Assembly (NCBI RefSeq): GCF_000717745.1
Contig: NZ_JOBH01000033.1
Coordinates: 1 to 18,286 of the forward strand
Reading direction: 5' to 3'
DNA from: Streptomyces violens
Lineage (GTDB): Bacteria > Actinomycetota > Actinomycetes > Streptomycetales > Streptomycetaceae
DNA: 18,286 bases
Below are positions 1 through 6,849 of the stretch, in pieces; the stretch's first letter is position 1, and each line of letters opens with the position of its first letter. Position numbers and translations under genes: made by a program. The notes under the pieces are model-generated. The model saw only the letters and a list, made by a program, of their open reading frames with translations. It had not been told where the DNA came from and ran no database searches.

Positions 1-12
1 GTAGTGCCGCAG

Positions 13-35
13 TGTCCGGGACGTCACCCCGGACA
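13..35. terminator. Perfect 8-bp hairpin at window edge
   Basis: TGTCCGGG (13-20) pairs with CCCGGACA (28-35) across a 7-nt loop. It is a terminator-like or operator-like inverted repeat outside the insertion sequence. No gene can be assigned with confidence to 1-187, so the gene it serves, if any, lies left of the window. Confidence 0.4.
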
Positions 36-191
36 TCCGGGCCACGTCCGCGATCGACCAGGCCATTGCCCTGCCTCCCATCGCCGGGCCGGTCTCTCCA
101 GCCCCACAGAAGACCGTAGAAGTTGACGCAGCGGAAAGCGCAAGCCGGAAACTGGCGACAGGCACCCTATGGCGGCGCTGGGCGGGTGTGA

Positions 192-207
192 GCCGAGGGC
201 TCTCGGC
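192..207 (-). terminator. Hairpin after transposase stop
   Basis: GCCGAG (192-197) and CTCGGC (202-207) form a 6-bp stem with a 4-nt loop, 6 nt past the transposase stop codon on the minus strand. It overlaps the proposed left inverted repeat of the element. Confidence 0.4.
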
Positions 208-213
208 GGAGTG

Positions 214-1095
214 TCAGCGGAGCCATAGCCGGATCGCAGCGAGGGTGACGGTGCCGTGAAAGACGTACGCTCTCTTGTCGTACCTGGTGGCCGCGGCCCG
301 GAAGCTCTTGATCGCGTTGATAGTCCGCTCGACCTCGTTCCGGCGGGCGGTAGCGTGCCCGGGCGGCACCGGTAGGGCGTCCGCCCTTGCTGCCGCATCG
401 CTGACGGTTGGCACGCTGGTCCCGGCGCTCGGGGATGGTGTGCCGGATCTGCCGTCGCCGCAGGTAGCGGCGATTCCTGCGTGAGTTGTACGCCTTGTCA
501 CCGCACAGGTGGTCCGGACGTGTGCGCGGGCGCCCGCCAGCGGGACGTGGGACGCGAATGCCGTCCAGGACGGGGACCATCTGCGGGGCATCGCCCCACT
601 GTCCGGGTGCCAGAAGAATGGCCGGCGGGCGGCACCCGCCGTCACTGGCCTGGTGAACCTTCGTCGTGAGCCCGCCGCATGAACGGCCGATCGCCTCGTC
701 GGCACGATCCCGGGTCGGGCGATGTACGGCGCTCCGCCACCCGTGCCTGCCGGGTGGTGGGCCCAGGCGGCGTGCTGGTGCGCACGGCACACAGTGGAGC
801 CCACGCTCACCACGCTCCAAGCGATCCGGCCCTCTGCGCTTGCGTCGGCCTGGACGGCTCGCAGGATCTTCTCCCAGGTGCCGTCCGCCGACCACCGCCG
901 GTGCCGGTCATGCGCGGTCTTCCACGCACCGAACCGCGTTGGCAGATCCCGCCACGGAATACCGGCCGGCTGCCGGAAGAAGATGCCGTTGACGACCACG
1001 CGGTGGTCCTTCCAATGCCCGCCCCGGCCCACGTTCTTCGGCAAGTGAGGCTCCACTCGAGCCCACTCCGCGTCCGACAGATCACCTCGCCCCAC
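214..1095 (-). pseudogene. IS5-family transposase, frameshifted and catalytically broken
   Basis: Three segments in two reading frames rebuild one DDE transposase. From about 1095 (GTG) to about 750 one frame gives LSDAEWARVEPHLPKN, PWRDLPTRFGAW and STVCRAHQHAA, the IS5 N-terminal domain. A second frame then gives DEAIGRSCGGLTTKVH, GDKAYNSRRNRRYL and IPERRDQRANR. Near 341-350 the reading returns to the first frame, giving RRNEVERTINAIKSF and AAIRLWLR before the stop at 214-216. The first switch is a -1 shift where two-ORF IS427-group elements use programmed frameshifting, but I see no obvious slippery sequence. The second is best read as an indel. The first catalytic Asp (usual SVDST) is Gly (SVGST, codon at 801-799); the second Asp (GDKAY) and the Glu (NEVER) remain. 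Confidence 0.85.
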
Positions 1096-1157
1096 ACCAA
1101 GCGGAACGACCTGTTGTGGCTGCGGCCCGCACCGTGGTCGGGGGCGTGAGAGGCGAG

Positions 1158-1178
1158 CGCTCACTGTGGAGGTGAGCG
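1158..1178 (+). promoter_or_regulatory. Inverted repeat around the RBS of the kinase-like gene
   Basis: CGCTCAC (1158-1164) and GTGAGCG (1172-1178) are perfect 7-bp arms with a 7-nt loop. The Shine-Dalgarno GGAGG (1168-1172) lies mostly in the loop, 10 nt before the GTG at 1183. The left arm is the last bases of the insertion sequence, so the pairing exists only because of the insertion. It could affect translation of the kinase-like gene or be chance. Confidence 0.4.
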
Positions 1179-1182
1179 GGTC

Positions 1183-2472
1183 GTGCGGGAGTTGAGGGGC
1201 TTCCTGAAGGGGGTTGCTGGGTACGCGGGGGGCATGGAGCAGGGAACGGGGCCGGGCCGGGTGCTTGGCGGGCGGTATCGGCTCGAGATCCAGCAGGGCT
1301 ACGGGGGGTACGGGCAGGTCTGGGTGGCGTACGACGAGTCTCTGCACGTCCGAGTCGCCGCCGAGGCGCTGGGAGCGGTGGATTCGACACGAGTGCGGCG
1401 GTTTGCGCTCGCGGTCGCGCGTCTGCGGGGCCATCCAAACCTCGTCCCTGTGTACGACGTCGTGGAGGCGCGCGGTGTGGTGTGGCGCATCAGGGCGCTC
1501 GTACCCGGCCCGTCTCTCGCCGACCCCGCCGCGCACGGCCCGATGCCTGCCGAGATGGTCTGGGAAGTCGCGCAGGCACTGTTGAATGCGCTTGCGGCGA
1601 TGCATGAGGCCGGGATCGTTCATGGGGACGTTCGGCCTGCCAATGTAGTCCAGACAGAGGGACGTTGGGCTCTGCTGCCCGGCACCGGCGCCGTGGAGCG
1701 GATCGACGGGACATGGCCGACAGGCTCGGCGAACTACGTCGCCCCTGAAGTGCTGCTCGGTGCCCGCCCGGCGCCGAGCAGCGACCTGTTCTCGCTGGGG
1801 TCGACGCTCTACCACCTCCTCGCGGGGCATCCGCCGTTCCAACGGCACAGCATCGCGGAGACCTTATTGGCCGTAGCACAGGCGGACCCGCCGCCCCTGA
1901 GTCTGCACGCCGGTGAGCTCGCACCGCTCGTCGAGGGGCTGCTGGCAAAAGAACCCGATAGGCGCCTGACTACGACCCAAGCGCTGGGCGTGCTGGACAG
2001 GGCCGGGAGAAAGCTGTCCGGCAGAAAGCGATACCGGGAAGAAGCCGCACAGGCGCGCGCGGGGGCAGCACTCAGGGGGAGGCGCAGCCACACGGCCGGC
2101 GCAGCGAGTTTGTTTGGCATCCCTGTGTTGCTCGCTGCGGCGCTGATGTGGGCGGCCGCACAGGCCGAGGTGAGGCCGGGTGATATATCGGATTTCTTCG
2201 TCGTCCTGTTGCCCTGGGCGGTCTTCGCCGTCGGGCTCTGCGTGCTCGTCGTACAGGCGCGGGCGGCGCTCACGCGGCGTCGCGCCCGGGAGCGGGTGTC
2301 GGTGTGGCGATGTTACGTGCGGTCGCTCGCGCCGCCGGCGCGGTGGACCGACGAGGAGCGGGCCCGGCGTCGTGCCGCCGCTGAACGAGCTGTGGACGAG
2401 GCCTTGTTGACGGTCGACCGGCGGGTGGCATCCGCGTCGCCACGTGCGGGCAGGGGGGCGACCGATGCCTGA
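1183..2472 (+). CDS. Membrane-anchored Ser/Thr kinase-like protein, probable pseudokinase
   Basis: A 429-aa protein with a kinase fold at about 30-275 and two membrane segments at about 305-327 and 336-357, leaving a basic cytoplasmic tail. Visible kinase features are a Gly-rich loop (GYGGYGQV, 39-46), HGDVRPAN (147-154, keeping the catalytic-loop Asp149 and Asn154), APE (187-189) and DLFSLG (201-206). Key residues are missing: the VAIK Lys position reads VAAE (Glu61), the alphaC Glu is not recognisable, HRD is HGD, and DFG is replaced by LLPGTG (164-169). I infer it binds or transfers phosphate poorly and acts as a scaffold or sensor. GTG 1183 is chosen because GGAGG sits 10 nt upstream; ATG 1234 (residue 18) is an alternative with a poorly spaced RBS. 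Codon 228 is TTA (1864-1866), suggesting bldA dependence. It overlaps the next gene by 8 nt. Confidence 0.85.
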   Translation: MRELRGFLKGVAGYAGGMEQGTGPGRVLGGRYRLEIQQGYGGYGQVWVAYDESLHVRVAAEALGAVDSTRVRRFALAVARLRGHPNLVPVYDVVEARGVVWRIRALVPGPSLADPAAHGPMPAEMVWEVAQALLNALAAMHEAGIVHGDVRPANVVQTEGRWALLPGTGAVERIDGTWPTGSANYVAPEVLLGARPAPSSDLFSLGSTLYHLLAGHPPFQRHSIAETLLAVAQADPPPLSLHAGELAPLVEGLLAKEPDRRLTTTQALGVLDRAGRKLSGRKRYREEAAQARAGAALRGRRSHTAGAASLFGIPVLLAAALMWAAAQAEVRPGDISDFFVVLLPWAVFAVGLCVLVVQARAALTRRRARERVSVWRCYVRSLAPPARWTDEERARRRAAAERAVDEALLTVDRRVASASPRAGRGATDA

Positions 2473-2809
2473 CCAGGAGACACCGCCTGCCGATGAGGCC
2501 ACCGGGATCGTGCCAGCCTTCCCTGCGGCAGACGAGGCGCAGAAGTGGCAACAGATCGACCCGAATCACCTCGCCTGGCGGCGGGACCTCGTCGAGCGCC
2601 AGCTGCGTCGGGAGCGCCTCGACCAGTGGGTGGGGTACGGATTTCGACTGCTTGAGCACGTGATCGTGGTGGGGTTCGGCGTGGCGTTCGTGTGGCTGGG
2701 GTTCTATGCCGTGGACCACAAGGTGTCGGGGCAGATCGTACCCATGATCGGCGGTGGCGTGGCCGGGCTCGCGGGGGCGGTGTTGGCGGTGCGGAACCGG
2801 AGGGAGTAA
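2465..2809 (+). CDS. Small two-TM membrane protein coupled to the kinase-like gene
   Basis: A 114-aa protein. An acidic, Pro-rich N-terminus is followed by a charged helix (about 33-55: HLAWRRDLVERQLRRERLDQ) and two hydrophobic segments at about 60-82 and 90-107, ending in RNRRE. The start ATG lies inside the end of the kinase-like gene (ATGCCTGA overlap, 8 nt), with a G-rich RBS at 2453-2459, implying translational coupling and a joint function at the membrane. The charged helix plus two-TM layout resembles DUF2335-type small membrane proteins, but I cannot confirm the family. The partner may be the pseudokinase itself. Confidence 0.75.
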   Translation: MPDQETPPADEATGIVPAFPAADEAQKWQQIDPNHLAWRRDLVERQLRRERLDQWVGYGFRLLEHVIVVGFGVAFVWLGFYAVDHKVSGQIVPMIGGGVAGLAGAVLAVRNRRE

Positions 2810-2811
2810 AG

Positions 2812-3229
2812 CTGCGGCCCAGTTCCGTCAGCAGGCCCCCGCCTTCTCTTCCGCGTGTGCGCCGGCTATTCAGACCCAGCGTCTTGAACTCGATGAGGTG
2901 CTGGCGGGGGCACACGAGCGGGCCATCATCGGCGCCCTCGCCCTGGCCAGCCTCAAGTGCTGGGCCGATAGGCCGTATCAAGGCGTGACCGGGAACGTCC
3001 GAGCTCTAGTTGAGCGGCGCTGCCCCAAGCGGTGGCAACGAAGCTACAACACCACCCACGCCAAGATCTGCTGCTGCGGCGGCGAGCGGGCAGTGGCACG
3101 CACAAGAACCGGCGGCTGCTCAGGAAGCTGCGCTGCAGCATCAACCGCATCGCTGCGGTGGTGAGGGCTGTCCTCGCCCTTCACCTCGCAGCCGTGTCAG
3201 TACGAAGCCCGTTCACGCGAACAAAGTAA
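2812..3229 (+). other. Gene-poor stretch with possible decayed coding sequence
   Basis: No intact gene is supported. From about 2812 to 3050 one frame has plausible coding composition (LELDEVLAGAHERAIIGALA, ADRPYQGVTGNVRALVERRC) but continues upstream through the end of the small membrane gene and has no start. A second frame at 3032-3229 encodes HKNRRLLRKLRCSINRIAAV and ends in a stop. The two together look like remnants of one or more genes, perhaps of mobile-element origin, with frame disruption. I do not recognise a family. Confidence 0.3.
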
Positions 3230-3247
3230 GTAGCGGTGTCGGTGGGC

Positions 3248-3577
3248 CTACTCGTCCTCGACGATGCTCTTCATCGCCTTCCAGCCGTGCGTGATGCCGC
3301 CGCCGGCACGCAAGGCGGCTGCGACCATGACCGCTTCGGCCACGTCGGCCTTGGACGCGCCGGCCTCCACGGCACGCTTGGCGTGGTCCTCGATGCAGAA
3401 GGAGCACTGCGTGGTCACCGCGACGCCGACCGCGATCAGTTCACGGGTGACCAGGTCCAGGTTGCCGGCCTGCTTGTTGAACACAGCCTTGTCGAAGCCG
3501 AAGAACGCCGACACCATCTCCGGCGCGGCCTCCTTGATGTCGGCCATGAACTTTGCTTCCTCATTGTGCGAATGCAT
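3248..3577 (-). CDS. AhpD-like carboxymuconolactone decarboxylase family protein
   Basis: A 109-aa single-domain protein of the CMD/AhpD-like fold. The redox signature is present: Glu46 (TRELIAVGV), then Cys58-x-x-Cys61-x-x-x-His65 (CSFCIEDH). The Glu-to-Cys spacing of 12 matches the AhpD active site (Glu118, Cys130, Cys133, His137 in mycobacterial AhpD). Such proteins are thiol-disulfide peroxidases, or peroxiredoxin partners, against hydroperoxides; true gamma-carboxymuconolactone decarboxylases lack the Cys pair, so the redox role is more likely. The start at 3577 has AAGGG about 8 nt upstream. The upstream region carries one copy of the 24-bp operator-like element (3777-3800), about 200 bp before the start, so shared control with the 16600 exporter gene is possible. 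Confidence 0.88.
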   Translation of the reverse strand: MHSHNEEAKFMADIKEAAPEMVSAFFGFDKAVFNKQAGNLDLVTRELIAVGVAVTTQCSFCIEDHAKRAVEAGASKADVAEAVMVAAALRAGGGITHGWKAMKSIVEDE

Positions 3578-3776
3578 CCGCTCACCCTTCTTGTTGTTGT
3601 CGTGCTCTCCATCGGAACGGCCTGCCGCCCGTATCTCATCGACGAGCGGTATCGAGCGTGCTTTGAAGGCCGCCGTAGCTGAGCCAGCCCTGCTCGCAGA
3701 GCACTCGACCTACGGCTCAGCCCCGTTCCGCCCGCAGCGGGGCGAACGTCGTCAGGGGAGGGTCCGTGAGGGCCAT

Positions 3777-3800
3777 TTTGCAATACGGTACGGTGCGTAT
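3777..3800 (-). promoter_or_regulatory. Operator-like element, copy 1
   Basis: Read on the minus strand: ATACG, 8-nt spacer CACCGTAC, CGTAT, then TGCAAA. The arms ATACG/CGTAT are a perfect 5-8-5 palindrome on 3783-3800, nested in outer arms GCAATAC (3780-3786) and GTATTGC (3801-3807). The 12-mer CGTACCGTATTG is identical to that in copy 3 (16575-16586). A TetR-type dimer site is the likely meaning. Facing the gene at 3577, it may control the AhpD-like gene. Confidence 0.55.
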
Positions 3801-4020
3801 GTATTGCGGGTGACGCGGTACCTCGCGCGAGGGGTCCGCCCCCGCCTCGCTGGTGTGGGCCTTCGGTGCTAGTGGGCCCGGCGTCTGAAGGCGTCACCCT
3901 GAGGTGAGCTGTACCGCTCCCACTGAACCCCTTGGCCTGCCTCAATCTGGCCACTGCCTGCAGGCTGCCAGATCTCTACTGTCGCAGTCCGCTGCCCTTG
4001 CGTCACTGCCAGTCACTTCC

Positions 4021-4098
4021 GCGTCGATGGAAGTGTCGACGCGCCTAACGCTAGAAAGCAGCGTTGACGCATTAGTTCTCGACCGGTATAGCTAATGC
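4021..4098 (+). promoter_or_regulatory. Dense inverted-repeat cluster and CTAAYGC boxes before the hydrolase
   Basis: Three inverted repeats are packed together: GCGTCGA (4021-4027)/TCGACGC (4036-4042), AACGCT (4047-4052)/AGCGTT (4060-4065), and GCATTAG (4069-4075)/CTAATGC (4092-4098). The motif CTAAYGC occurs at 4045-4051 (+), 4069-4075 (-) and 4092-4098 (+), at 23-24 bp spacing. TATAGC (4087-4092) may act as a -10 box. The same box lies over the -10 region of the CGNR regulator gene (7412-7418), so that regulator is a candidate binder. Confidence 0.5.
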
Positions 4099-4124
4099 CA
4101 CCACCAGATACAGAGGAGTTAGGC

Positions 4125-4997
4125 ATGCTCTCTTCGGTCCCCCGGGCTCGCCATCGGTACCTGGACGTCGACGGCGTCCGCGTCTTCTACCGCGAGTCCG
4201 TCCCCGCCCGTGAGGACGCACCTGTACTGCTGCTCCTGCACGGGTTCCCCTCCGCGTCACACCAGTTCCGCCGCCTCATCGACGCACTCGGCACGCAGTA
4301 CCGACTGATCGCCCCGGACTACCCCGGCTTCGGGTACACCGAAGCGCCCGCCGGCTTCCGCTACTCCTTCGACCGACTGGCCGACATCACCGAGGGCTTC
4401 GTACAGCAACTCGGCCTCGACCGCTTCGTGATGTACGTCTTCGACTTCGGAGCCCCCGTTGGTTTCCGGCTCGCCGAGCGCCACCCTGAATGGATCGCGG
4501 GCCTGATCACGCAGAACGGCAACGCCTACGAGGACGGCCTGTCGGACGCGGCCCGCGGCTTGCTCACCCTGACCCCGGAGGCACCCGGAGCCGAGGAGTC
4601 GGTCCGGGGTTTCCTGACGCTCGACGGCACACGCATGCAGTACGAGACCGGTGTCGCCGACACCGAACTGATCTCCCCGGACGGCTGGACCCTCGACCAG
4701 CACTTCCTGGACCTGCCGGGCCGCAAGGAAGCCCAGTTGGCCCTGTTCTTCGACTACCACACCAATATCGAGAGCTACCCCCGCTGGCAGGCATGGCTGC
4801 GCGACCACACCCCGCCCACGCTCATCACCTGGGGGCGCAACGACCCCTTTTTCACCGAACCCGGAGCCCGCGCGTACCTTCGCGACCTGCCCGACGCCGA
4901 ACTTCACCTTCCGGACACGGGCCACTTCGCCCTCGATACCCACCTGCCGGAAATTGCCCCGCTGATCGCCGGCTTCCTGGACCGCGCCTGGAAGTGA
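4125..4997 (+). CDS. Alpha/beta hydrolase, epoxide hydrolase or haloalkane dehalogenase-like
   Basis: A 290-aa cytoplasmic alpha/beta hydrolase. The oxyanion-hole motif HGFP (39-42) is typical of epoxide hydrolases and haloalkane dehalogenases. The nucleophile elbow reads VFDFGAPVG with Asp107 in place of Ser, then the acid candidate Asp240 (WGRNDPFF) and the base His267 (TGHFALD). An Asp nucleophile indicates attack on an epoxide or alkyl halide through an alkyl-enzyme ester, not ordinary esterase chemistry; which of the two is not decided here. The start ATG 4125 has GAGGAG (4113-4118) at 6-nt spacing, better than the in-frame ATG 4095, which overlaps a CTAATGC box. The upstream repeat cluster suggests tight regulation. 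Confidence 0.85.
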   Translation: MLSSVPRARHRYLDVDGVRVFYRESVPAREDAPVLLLLHGFPSASHQFRRLIDALGTQYRLIAPDYPGFGYTEAPAGFRYSFDRLADITEGFVQQLGLDRFVMYVFDFGAPVGFRLAERHPEWIAGLITQNGNAYEDGLSDAARGLLTLTPEAPGAEESVRGFLTLDGTRMQYETGVADTELISPDGWTLDQHFLDLPGRKEAQLALFFDYHTNIESYPRWQAWLRDHTPPTLITWGRNDPFFTEPGARAYLRDLPDAELHLPDTGHFALDTHLPEIAPLIAGFLDRAWK

Positions 4998-5054
4998 CCG
5001 TGCAGCACCGCCCGTGACCTGCCCTGGGCGCCCCCCGGGGTCGTCAAGAATCGT

Positions 5055-5072
5055 CTCGCCATCTGTGGCGAG
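5055..5072 (+). terminator. Hairpin after hydrolase gene
   Basis: CTCGCC (5055-5060) and GGCGAG (5067-5072) form a 6-bp stem with a 6-nt loop, 57 nt past the hydrolase stop and upstream of the next gene's operators. There is no T-run, as is usual for actinomycete terminators. Confidence 0.45.
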
Positions 5073-5110
5073 GCAATCGCGCTGTCGGCTCACGACGCCA
5101 AAGGAGCCAC

Positions 5111-5127
5111 ATACCCGCCGGGGGTAT
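5111..5127 (+). promoter_or_regulatory. CsoR/FrmR-family-like operator, site 1
   Basis: ATACCC-GCCGG-GGGTAT, a perfect 6-bp palindrome around a GC core. ATACC(C)...(G)GGTAT with a G/C tract is the recognised site form of the CsoR/RcnR/FrmR/CstR (DUF156) repressors. TATACA at its right edge (5125-5130) may serve as a -10 box, which would put the site on the promoter. Confidence 0.6.
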
Positions 5128-5144
5128 ACACTGGCGTGAAATGG

Positions 5145-5161
5145 ATACCCCCACCCGGTAT
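5145..5161 (+). promoter_or_regulatory. CsoR/FrmR-family-like operator, site 2
   Basis: ATACC-CCCACCC-GGTAT, a 5-bp palindrome around a C-rich core, centred 34 bp after site 1. Two such sites upstream of an exporter suggest control by a DUF156-type metal or electrophile sensor, whose gene is not in this window. Confidence 0.6.
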
Positions 5162-5175
5162 ATATCCGCGGCAGT

Positions 5176-5224
5176 CCTGCCGCCCCGGTGGGGAGCCGGC
5201 AGGGGTTCGGCCCACGCGGTGGGC
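5176..5224 (+). promoter_or_regulatory. Two hairpins in the exporter leader
   Basis: CCTGCCG (5176-5182)/CGGCAGG (5197-5203), with an inner CCCC/GGGG pairing (5183-5186 with 5190-5193), is followed by GCCCAC (5210-5215)/GTGGGC (5219-5224). The second hairpin ends 7 nt before the Shine-Dalgarno of the gene at 5241. They could attenuate transcription or limit RBS access. Confidence 0.4.
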
Positions 5225-5240
5225 GCGATAGGGAGACAGC

Positions 5241-6686
5241 GTGACGACAATGAGACGGCGGCCAGGAATGATCCCCCTCCTGGTCATCGCGACGGCGCAG
5301 CTGATGCTGGTGCTCGACGACTCGATCGTGAACATCGCGTTGCCGAGCATCCAGCAGGATCTCGGCGTTACCGCTGCACACCTTCCCTGGGTGGTCAACG
5401 CCTACATCCTCGCGTTCGGCGCGCTCCTGTTGCTCGGCGGACGGATCGGCGACCTGTGGGGACGCCGTCGAACCCTGCAGCTCGGCATCGCGATCTTCGT
5501 GATCGCCTCCCTTGCCGGTGGCCTCGGGCAGAACGTCGCGATGCTGATCGTCGCCCGCGCCGTACAGGGCCTTGGAGCGGCACTGACAGCACCCAACGCT
5601 CTGGCTCTGATCACCACCACGTTTTCGGTCCGCAAGATGCGTGACCTTGCGTTGTCCCTGTACGGCGCGATGTCGGCCCTCGGGATCGTGGTCGGCCTGC
5701 TCCTCGGCGGCATCCTCACCGACACTCTCGACTGGCGGTGGGTGTTCTTCATCAACATCCCGATCGGCCTGCTCACCCTTCTCGGCAGCCGCACCCTGGC
5801 AGCTGCCGACCGCCATCAGGGCCGCGTCGGCGCCCTGGGCGCCGTGCTCGGCACCGGCGGGATGGTCGCACTCGTGTACGCGATCACTCGGTTCGGTGAG
5901 GACGGATTCACCGACTCCGTCGCACTGCTCCTCCTGGGCGCAGCCGTCGCACTGCTCGTCGTGTTCACCTTCACCCAGGCCCGCAGCTCCAGCCCCTTGC
6001 TGCCACTGAGCCTGTTCAAGGACCGCAACCGCTCCGGCTCCTACCTGACGATGCTGCTGGTCGCCATCGGCCCGATGGGCACCTTCTACGTCATCACGCT
6101 CTACCTCCAGCAGGTGCTGCATTACAGCCCCCTCAGGACGGGTATTGCCTGGCTGCCGTTCGCCGCCGGACTCGTCGTCGGAGCGGGTACGGCCCCCAAG
6201 CTCCTGCTGAGGTTCGCGCCTCGTTTCGTCGCTTCCGTGGGCGCACTGCTCAGCGCGGCGGCGGCGTTCGGGTTCTCGGCGATCACCGTCGACACGAACT
6301 ACTGGCTGCACCTGGCGCCCGCGATGTTCGTCCTTGCACTCGGATTCGGTCTCTCCGTGCTCGCGCTCACCCAGGCCGCGGTCTACCGCGTCGACCCGGA
6401 CAAGGCCGGGATCGCCTCGGCCCTGCTCAACTCCGCCCAGCAGATCGGCGTGGCCCTCGGCTTGGCGGTACTGGCCGGGGTCGCCGCCGCCGTCACCGCT
6501 CGTCCACAAGACGTCGACCTGGGCACCCGCGACGCCTTGGTGGCCGGGTACAGCACGGCCTTGACGGTCGCCGCGGGCATCCTCATCGCAGCAGCAGTAC
6601 TCGCCCTCACCACCCTCAGTGCCCGCCCGGCATCTGGTGAGAGCGCGTCGGAACCCTCTGCAGCGAAGCGCACGGCACGGAACTGA
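5241..6686 (+). CDS. MFS drug exporter, DHA2 family (EmrB/QacA type)
   Basis: A 481-aa, highly hydrophobic protein with about 14 predicted membrane helices. TM1 holds the DHA2 signature LDDSIVNIALP (25-35), followed by motif A, GGRIGDLWGRRR (66-77), and a motif C-like stretch in TM5 (GIVVGLLLGGILTD). These fit proton-coupled export of drugs or toxic organics across the cytoplasmic membrane. The GTG start at 5241 has GGGAG (5231-5235) at 5-nt spacing; ATG 5250 is an alternative. The promoter region carries two CsoR/FrmR-like operators, unusual for a DHA2 pump, hinting at induction by a metal, formaldehyde-type aldehyde or sulfur species. The transported substrate cannot be read from sequence. 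Confidence 0.92.
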   Translation: MTTMRRRPGMIPLLVIATAQLMLVLDDSIVNIALPSIQQDLGVTAAHLPWVVNAYILAFGALLLLGGRIGDLWGRRRTLQLGIAIFVIASLAGGLGQNVAMLIVARAVQGLGAALTAPNALALITTTFSVRKMRDLALSLYGAMSALGIVVGLLLGGILTDTLDWRWVFFINIPIGLLTLLGSRTLAAADRHQGRVGALGAVLGTGGMVALVYAITRFGEDGFTDSVALLLLGAAVALLVVFTFTQARSSSPLLPLSLFKDRNRSGSYLTMLLVAIGPMGTFYVITLYLQQVLHYSPLRTGIAWLPFAAGLVVGAGTAPKLLLRFAPRFVASVGALLSAAAAFGFSAITVDTNYWLHLAPAMFVLALGFGLSVLALTQAAVYRVDPDKAGIASALLNSAQQIGVALGLAVLAGVAAAVTARPQDVDLGTRDALVAGYSTALTVAAGILIAAAVLALTTLSARPASGESASEPSAAKRTARN

Positions 6687-6691
6687 CCGAC

Positions 6692-6718
6692 CCCGTGCCC
6701 TACGAATCAGGGCACGGG
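6692..6718 (+). terminator. Terminator hairpin after DHA2 exporter
   Basis: CCCGTGCCCT (6692-6701) and AGGGCACGGG (6709-6718) form a perfect 10-bp stem with a 7-nt loop, starting 5 nt after the stop codon of the exporter. Confidence 0.8.
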
Positions 6719-6803
6719 ACCCGACGAATGAGCGCCGTCCTTGGCAGCATGGGACAGGCGCCAGGGATTGCTCTCCCGGCCCCGTGTTTGCCGCGCATCG
6801 CGA

Positions 6804-6839
6804 CCAGCCGTGTGGCCCTCCGACGGGCCACACGGCTGG
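6804..6839. terminator. 15-bp perfect hairpin between convergent genes
   Basis: CCAGCCGTGTGGCCC (6804-6818) and GGGCCACACGGCTGG (6825-6839) form a perfect 15-bp stem with a 6-nt loop. It lies 10 nt past the stop of the minus-strand CGNR gene and after the exporter's own hairpin, so it can terminate transcription from both sides. Confidence 0.8.
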
Positions 6840-6849
6840 ACAAGAATCC

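Larger units (their letters stand above)
188..1164 (-). mobile_element. Decayed IS5-family insertion sequence
   Basis: An element of about 980 bp holding a minus-strand IS5-family (IS427-like) transposase. Candidate terminal inverted repeats are GTGAGC-N4-GNCTCTC at 188-204 and its inverted copy at 1148-1164, matching at 12 of 17 positions. I see no convincing target-site duplication, so the exact ends are tentative. The transposase carries two frame changes and has lost one catalytic Asp, so the element looks immobile. Its right end stops 3 nt before the Shine-Dalgarno of the kinase-like gene at 1183, so the insertion probably displaced that gene's original promoter. Confidence 0.6.
3578..4124. 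other. 547-bp intergenic region between divergent genes
   Basis: This gap separates the minus-strand AhpD-like gene from the plus-strand hydrolase. Readable frames here look like antisense or chance ORFs without RBS or family motifs. It holds operator copy 1 (3777-3800) and, near the hydrolase, a cluster of inverted repeats and CTAAYGC boxes (4021-4098). Confidence 0.6.

Noticed and set aside
1..187. An open frame from 5 to 270 on the plus strand
   Set aside because: A stop at 2-4 precedes it, there is no start or RBS, and it runs into the insertion sequence; any gene here cannot be supported.
214..1848. A 544-codon minus-strand frame joining the transposase to sequence antisense to the kinase-like gene
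   Set aside because: Only the part below about 1095 carries transposase motifs; the rest is the reverse of the kinase-like coding sequence.
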